A stretch of DNA of 64,000 bases from Sinonovacula constricta (taxonomy: Eukaryota > Mollusca > Bivalvia > Cardiida > Solecurtidae): assembly GCA_007844125.1 (NCBI GenBank), contig CM017572.1, positions 39,564,920 through 39,628,919 on the forward strand, in the 5' to 3' direction. Made by a program: the position numbers and the translations under genes. Below the pieces are notes generated by a model. The model ran no database searches. It was not told where the DNA came from and worked only from the letters and a program-made list of their open reading frames with translations. Below, one piece after another: positions 57,894 through 64,000 of the stretch. How positions within the stretch are numbered: the stretch's first letter is position 1; the number at the start of each line of letters is the position of its first letter.

Positions 57894-58075
57894 GACGCCG
57901 TGAAGTAACGGTAAAGTCGCTGACTTGTAATTCTCTGACTGCTTTGTCTCTCACTGTGTAGGTTTGAGCCCGTCTGGGGTGAAGTTCGTTATGTGGGAAG
58001 GCCTTCCATCTGACCTAGAAGCCGGTGGTTCTATCAAGACATCTTTCGTGGGTCGTCCTCCACAAAAATAGCAGG
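57894..58075 (+). mobile_element. tRNA-derived SINE related to family E
   Basis: GGACGCCGTGAAGTAACGGT starts a tRNA-like head. GACTTGTAATTCTCTGACTG and a B-box-like GGTTTGAGCCCG follow; these match the 23860-24027 copy. CACTGTGTAG|GT within the head mimics a 3' splice site in the right phase for the upstream gene. Confidence 0.7.
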
Positions 58076-58257
58076 ACATTTGTTACAATCAGTTTCGAAA
58101 CAAAACCCCATTGCTTCAAAATGTCTTCTTGTTTGTTTAAAAACGGGCTGTAAGACCCAACCACGTTTGAAATTACCCGTTTGAACATATATTTTTTCAA
58201 ATTGCTAAAATCACGTTTGATGCATTTCTTGTTGGTCATATGTATCTGTTTTCCGAC

Positions 58258-58322
58258 ATGCTTTTGTTTCAAAATGGGTTTTTGTTTTAAAACGGGTTAT
58301 TGTTTCAAAACGGGTTGTAAAA
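58258..58322. repeat. Short GTTTCAAAACGGGTT repeats
   Basis: Three near copies of GTTTCAAAACGGGTT/GTTTTAAAACGGGTT lie in tandem, with a related word at 58139. Confidence 0.6.
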
Positions 58323-58631
58323 GACGTCACTTTAATGACAAAAATGAGCCACTGCGATGAATTTCAAAAAGAAAAAAAAACATTCATCATTTTCTAAAGT
58401 TTTATCTACATACAAACTTTGAAGTCGACATAAAATAAATTATATTTTTAAATGACTGAATGTTGCGACCGAAATGTTTTTATTCAATTCTGATTAGTAA
58501 TAGAAAGATCAAAATATACTTTATCAATGTGGCCAAGCGGTTCGAAACTCTCGGTGGCTTCTGAACCTTAAACAAGTTAACGATTGTGCGAAAGCAGAGA
58601 AAGAATCCACCCCATTGAAATTGTGTTTGTG

Positions 58632-59640
58632 GAGACACAAGGCAACTTCGACAGACATCTAGGTCCCTAAATATCAAGACTTTACATCCAAATCCTACAT
58701 TATGTATGTTCTCCGATGTCATGAGACACAAGGCAACTTGGACACACGTCTAGGTCCCTAAATATCAAGACTTTACATCCAAATCCTACATTATGTATGT
58801 TCTCCGATGTCATGAGACACAAGGCAACTTGGACACACATCTAGGTCCCTAAATATCAAGATTTTACATCCAAATCCTACATTATGTATGTTCTCCGATG
58901 TCATGAGACACAAGGCAACTTGGACACACATCTAGGTCCCTAAATATCAAGATTTTACATCCAAATCCTACATTATGTATGTTCTCCGATGTCATGAGAC
59001 ACAAGGCAACTTGGACACACATCTAGGTCCCTAAATATCAAGACTTTACATCCAAATCCTACATTATGTATGTTCTCCGATGTCATGAGACACAAGGCAA
59101 CTTGGACACACATCTAGGTCCCTAAATATCAAGACTTTACATCCAAATCCTACATTATGTATGTTCTCCGATGTCATGAGACACAAGGCAACTTGGACAC
59201 ACATCTAGGTCCCTAAATATCAAGACTTTACATCCAAATCCTACATTATGTATGTTCTCCGATGTCATGAGACACAAGGCAACTTGGACACACGTCTAGG
59301 TCCCTAAATATCAAGACTTTACATCCAAATCCTACATTATGTATGTTCTCCGATGTCATGAGACACAAGGCAACTTGGACACACATCTAGGTCCCTAAAT
59401 ATCAAGACTTTACATCCAAATCCTACATTATGTATGTTCTCCGATGTCATGAGACACAAGGCAACTTCGACACACATCTAGGTCCCTAAATATCAAGATT
59501 TTACATCCAAATCCTACATTATGTATGTTCTCCGATGTCATGAGACACAAGGCAACTTGGACACCCATCTAGGTCCCTAAATATCAAGACTTTACATCCA
59601 AATCCTACATTATGCATGTTCTCCGATGGCATATTGGCTT
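58632..59640. repeat. 91-bp satellite-like array, about 11 copies
   Basis: GAGACACAAGGCAACTTGGA recurs every 91 bases from 58632. Units are nearly identical, so the array is young or homogenised. No spacer diversity exists, which rules out a CRISPR-like structure. Confidence 0.97.
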
Positions 59641-59644
59641 AAAA

Positions 59645-60135
59645 TGTCAAATGCCTGAAAGCCTGTGTTTAAATTGTCATCAAGAAGTTATAAGAAATGA
59701 CGTATGAAGGCTGTTTAATTTGTGAAAACGAAGTTATTTTGTCCGTTTAATTGGCATAAAATAGAGCGTATAAATGTGTCCGACATAAAGTTGTTACGAC
59801 TTACACATTACAAAAATTAAAAGGACCATGTTTATAAATTACTAACACCCAGTAATTAGGCCTTATAAGTTACAGAAATCCGTTCTCACATCATAGCATG
59901 AACATCACGAAACCAACAAATTAGAAATAATACTTCTTTCTCTATCTCTAAATACCATGTGCATATTTTGTAATCACTACTTTCTTTTAATGACGTCGTA
60001 ACTTATTTAAGAATATGTCGTCGCTTGGACAGTTTTGTTTCACATAGATCGTCTTTCTTTTCGTTGCTTGCCTTTAAAAACATCTCAAGAAATGCGAGGT
60101 TAAAGCTCTGTAAAACCGGTTAAGCACACTTGCGG
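59645..60135. other. Gene-free AT-rich stretch
   Basis: No exon, element or RNA gene is recognised. Confidence 0.45.
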
Positions 60136-60137
60136 TC

Positions 60138-60945
60138 CATTTCGCCGACTGACTGTTCCAAGGTCAGTTTGTGTTTGCTCTTTTGTTTAATGACTCATCA
60201 CAGATTTCTGCTACTTTTCCATTTGGCTTGCACGAAAATAACTCTGCTTTGTGCCTTTTCGAATTTTGGTATACGTTGCAATGTTTTAGGACTTTATATA
60301 GTTCCTTCTGCAAAATGTGTAATCCCCTTAAAGCGTGCCTGATAGTCTTCATAGTCTGCTTAATGTGTTTAACGCATTATTAAACAAGAAAAACTGGTAA
60401 AAGACTCTAGAAAGTAAAATCTCATCTTCTTATCAGTAACAGAAGGACATGTTTGTTTTTTAATGAGGAACATTTGGGGCGCTATCATCTTCCGGGTCGT
60501 TTAAGCCTAATGGCCTTAACAGCGAACGATGTCGGAAGGTCATTTTATGTCTATTATAATGGAGAAAGAATTGCAAAATATATAAGGAATTATAAAAAAC
60601 AGCACTGCAACATATACCAAAATTTGAAAAGATTATTAAAAGCTGTTTTATTGTTAAAGTTAAACGCATCAAAGCGATCATATTTCTTCGTTGTTTAAAA
60701 CTTTAAAGGATAAATGTCTTTATAATCGTCCGATTACTAAGCGAGTTGTTTTTTTATTTATAACAAAAATATATGAAAAAGTCCTGTGAGCTTTGCAACA
60801 TATACCAGACCCTGAAAAGGCACAGGACAAAGGTATTCCCATGCAAGCCAAATGTAAAAGTAAGAACAAATATGTGATGAGTCAAATTAATAAAAAGAGC
60901 AAACCCAACAGTTACCACCTTGGAACGGTCAGTCGGCAAAAAGTA
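60138..60945. mobile_element. Foldback element (family F) with about 170-bp inverted arms
   Basis: The left arm 60138-60310 (GCCGACTGACTGTTCCAAGG; TTTGGCTTGCACG) is matched in inverse by the right arm 60760-60945 (CATGCAAGCCAAATGTAAAA; CCTTGGAACGGTCAGTCGGC). An extra partial arm lies at about 60600-60680 (GCAACATATACCAAAATTTG). Arms are diverged. No transposase is seen. Confidence 0.72.
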
Positions 60946-60949
60946 TTAT

Positions 60950-61795
60950 TTCTGTAAGAACTACATTAAATTGTCAATTTAATTTTTTGACTCAAGAAAA
61001 GAGACGTGTAAATGGTGGAAGCATCATGTTAATGTAAAGATGGAATTGAGGAACCAAAGTCCAATGCCCATCAAAGGAAATACACATAACAATCCTTATA
61101 GGATGAATTAAAACTAAATTGACTAATGGTCTGTTGTGATATATCACCTTTATTGAAAACTTTCAACTAATTTTTCAAGATTATTAGTATAAACGTGTTG
61201 ATTTAAAAATGTATAGTTGAAATATATCAAGATAAATAAACAACCGATATTTGAGTTTGTAAAAATTGAAGTCATCTATGTCATAATTATTGTGATCTTC
61301 AGAAGGTTCAATGTCCAGTATTGTTTCTTATTTCCCAATTGCGATCTTGTTTTGACTTAACGAAAGTTTTTTATGAAAGCTGTGATGTAACCGATTATAA
61401 TTATAATTGACCGTTTTCGAGATCTCAGCTCTATCGATTTTAAACCCATATTCCACAAGTTAAATATATACAATGCCTTTGGAAAGATCAATAACATATA
61501 AGGTAAAATGAAATAGAAATATATGTTTATTTATAAAATCACATCACCTTGACGTCGTCAATTGGGTCTTCAGCATGTTAAATAGCCATTTTTCTAATTT
61601 CCTGACAGTACCTATGCGACCGAATATTCAAACGTATTTCGAACCACTTGCGACATAATAACTACTTATGGAACTGTTTAAAAGGGAGTTGAAAAGTATG
61701 TGCTATATTTCCACCAATTATAAGCTCCAATTTCGTTTTCACCAGTCGCAAAGCTTTTTGCGAGTGGTTTGAATTATTCAACACACTCGCATTCA
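60950..61795. other. Gene-free AT-rich stretch
   Basis: No exon, element or RNA gene is recognised. Confidence 0.45.
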
Positions 61796-61796
61796 T

Positions 61797-64000
61797 CTAC
61801 GAGACAAATAGAGATGGTGATCGAGACACGCTTGCAACGATAATGTGAGACAGATAGAGATGATGATCGAGACACGCTTGCAACGGTAATGTGAGACAGA
61901 TAGAGATGGTGATCGAGACACGCTTGCAACGGTAATGTGAGTCAGATAGAGATGGTGATCGAGACACGCTTGCAACGGTTATGTGAGACAGATAGAGATG
62001 GTGATCGAGACACGCTTGCAACGGTAATGTGAGACAGATAGAGATGGTGATCGAGACACGCTTGCAACGATAATATAAGACAGATAGAGATGGTGATCGA
62101 GATACGCTTGCAACGATTATGTGAGACAGATAGAAGGTGATCGAGACACGCTTGCAACGGTAATGTGAGACAGATAGAGATGGTGATCGAGACACGCTTG
62201 CAACGGTAATGTGAGACAGATAGAGATGGTGATCGAGACACGCTTGCAACGATAATATAAGACAGATAGAGATGGTGATCGAGATACGCTTGCAACGGTT
62301 ATGTGAGACAGATAGAAGGTGATCGAGACACGCTTGCAACGGTAATGTAAGACAGATAGAGATGGTGATCGAGACACGCTTGCAACGGTTATGTGAGACA
62401 GATTGAGATGGTGATCGAGATACGCTTGCAACGGTTATGTGAGACAGATAGAGATGGTGATCGAGATACGCTTGCAACGATAATGTGAGACAGATAGAGA
62501 TGGTGATCGAGATACGCTTGCAACGGTAATGTAAGACAGATAGAGGGTTATCGAGAGACGCTTGCAACGGTAATGTGAGACAGATAGAGGGTGATCGAGA
62601 CACGCTTGCAACGGTAATGTGAGACAGATAGAGGGTGATCGAGACACGCTTGCAACGGTAATGTGAGACAAACAGAAGGTGATCGAGATACGCTTGCAAC
62701 GGTAATGTGAGACAGATAGAGGGTGATCGAGATACGCTTGCAACGGTAATGTGAGACAAACAGAAGGTGATCGAGATACGCTTGCAACGGTAATGTGAGA
62801 CAAACAGAAGGTGATCGAGATACGCTTGCAACGGTTATGTGAGACAGATAGAGATGGTGATCGAGATACGCTTGCAACGGTAATGTGAGACAAACAGAAG
62901 GTGATCGAGATACGCTTGCAACGGTTATGTGAGACAGATAGAGATGGTGATCGAGACACGCTTGCAATGGTAATGTGAGACAGATAGAGGGTGATCGAGA
63001 CACGCTTGCAACGGTAATGTGAGACAAACAGAAGGTGATCGAGATACGCTTGCAACGGTTATGTGAGACAGATAGAGATGGTGATCGAGACACGCTTGCA
63101 ACGGTTATGTAAGACAGATAGAGATGGTGATCGAGATAGGCTTGCAACGGTAATGTAAGACAGATAGAGGGTTATCGAGAGACGCTTGCAACGGTAATGT
63201 GAGACAGATAGAGGGTGATCGAGACACGCTTGCAACGGTAATGTGAGACAGATAGAGGGTGATTGAGACACGCTTGCAATGGTAATGTGAGACAGATAGA
63301 AGGTGATCGAGACACGCTTGCAACGGTAATGTGAGACAGATAGAAGGTGATCGAGACACGCTTGCAACGGTTATGTGAGACAGATAGAAGGTGATCGAGA
63401 TACGCTTGCAACGATAATGTGAGACAGATAGAGGGTTATCGAGACACGCATGCAACGATAATGTGAGACAGATAGAGGGTGATCGAGACACGCTTGCAAT
63501 GGTAATGTGAGACAGATAGAAGGTGATCGAGACACGCTTGCAACGGTAATGTGAGACAGACAGGGGGTGATCGAGACACGCTTGCAACGGTTATGTGAGA
63601 CAGATAGAGGGTTATCGAGAGACGCTTGCAACGATAATGTGAGACAGATAAAGGGGGATCGAGACACGCTTGCAACGGTAATGTGAGGCAGATAGAGATG
63701 GTGATCGAGACACGCTTGCAACGGTTATGTGAGACAGATAGAGGGTGATCGAGATACGCTTGCAACGGTAATGTAAGACAGATAGAGGGTTATCGAGACA
63801 CGCTTGCAACGGTAATGTAAGACAGATAGAGGTTTATCGAGACACGCTTGCAACGATAATGTGAGACAGATAGAGGGTTATCGAGACACGCTTGCAACGA
63901 TAATGTGAGACAGATAGAGGGTTATCGAGATACGCTTGCAACGGTAATGTAGGACAGATAGAGGGTTATCGAGACACGCTTGCAACGATAATGTGAGACA
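61797..64000. repeat. 44/46-bp minisatellite, about 48 copies, continuing past the window
   Basis: The unit has GAGACAGATAGAG(AT)GGTGATCGAGA and CACGCTTGCAACGGTAATGT. Units with ATGG are 46 bp and units with GG are 44 bp; the two types are interspersed. The minus strand is open in long frames (up to 344 codons) because the unit lacks stops, but codons carry no functional signature. The right boundary is outside the window. Confidence 0.97.

Noticed and set aside
58632..59640. CRISPR-like array
   Set aside because: The repeats are contiguous 91-bp units with no variable spacers, in a eukaryotic context. The other arrays in the window are likewise simple tandem repeats.
61797..63809. Long minus-strand open frames (up to 344 codons) as a repeat-protein gene
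   Set aside because: All three frames are similarly open because the 44/46-bp unit has no stops on that strand. There is no start context, splice structure or recognisable peptide pattern.

Overview
This is an animal nuclear genome window, most likely from a mollusc and probably a bivalve. It is AT-rich, with GT-AG introns and short exons. It carries several tRNA-derived SINE families with clean target-site duplications, many short DNA transposons, and kilobase-scale minisatellites. The host assignment is inference from genome style and from the animal-type cPLA2 gene.

Two genes can be supported, both on the + strand. The first is a complete group IV cytosolic phospholipase A2 gene at 27368-44885. 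I reconstructed 17 coding exons that join in frame into 834 residues. They hold a Ca2+-binding C2 domain, the GGGFR oxyanion segment, the GLSGS nucleophile motif, an acidic Ser/Asp stretch, a conserved SP phosphosite-like motif and the catalytic VVDGG aspartate. The second is a 3'-incomplete gene for a secreted cysteine-rich protein. Its signal-peptide exon is at 52921-52977 and its two phase 1-1 cysteine-rich exons are at 55971-56186 and 57394-57642. It probably has a TATA promoter and non-coding exon near 49515-49668. Another TATA promoter plus 5' splice donor at 2577-2820 has no recognised downstream gene.

Layout. 1-27 kb is gene-poor. It contains at least ten copies of one TA-flanked TIR element (about 500 bp) in both orientations; one copy has expanded internally into a 3-kb array of 23-bp repeats (7756-10822). 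It also contains SINEs at about 1.2, 2.95, 15.1, 23.9 and 24.4 kb, a 28-bp array at 13.3-13.7 kb and several trinucleotide tracts. 27-45 kb is the cPLA2 gene; its introns hold another TIR element copy, a SINE, 62-bp repeats and a 2-kb array of 55-bp repeats grown from the end of exon 10 and its 5' splice site. 45-52 kb is intergenic, with TIR elements and a GA tract. 52-58 kb is the cysteine-rich gene. Its first intron holds a 31-bp minisatellite interrupted by a 593-bp element with 88-bp TIRs, a 9-bp duplication and an intact 112-codon zinc-finger-like ORF. 58-64 kb is repeats: 91-bp units, a foldback element, and a 44/46-bp array running off the window end.

The recurrent theme is tandem repeats seeded from a recognisable single-copy source: a transposon interior, a tRNA-like SINE half, or an exon/5' splice-site junction. 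No CRISPR, rRNA or genuine tRNA gene was found.
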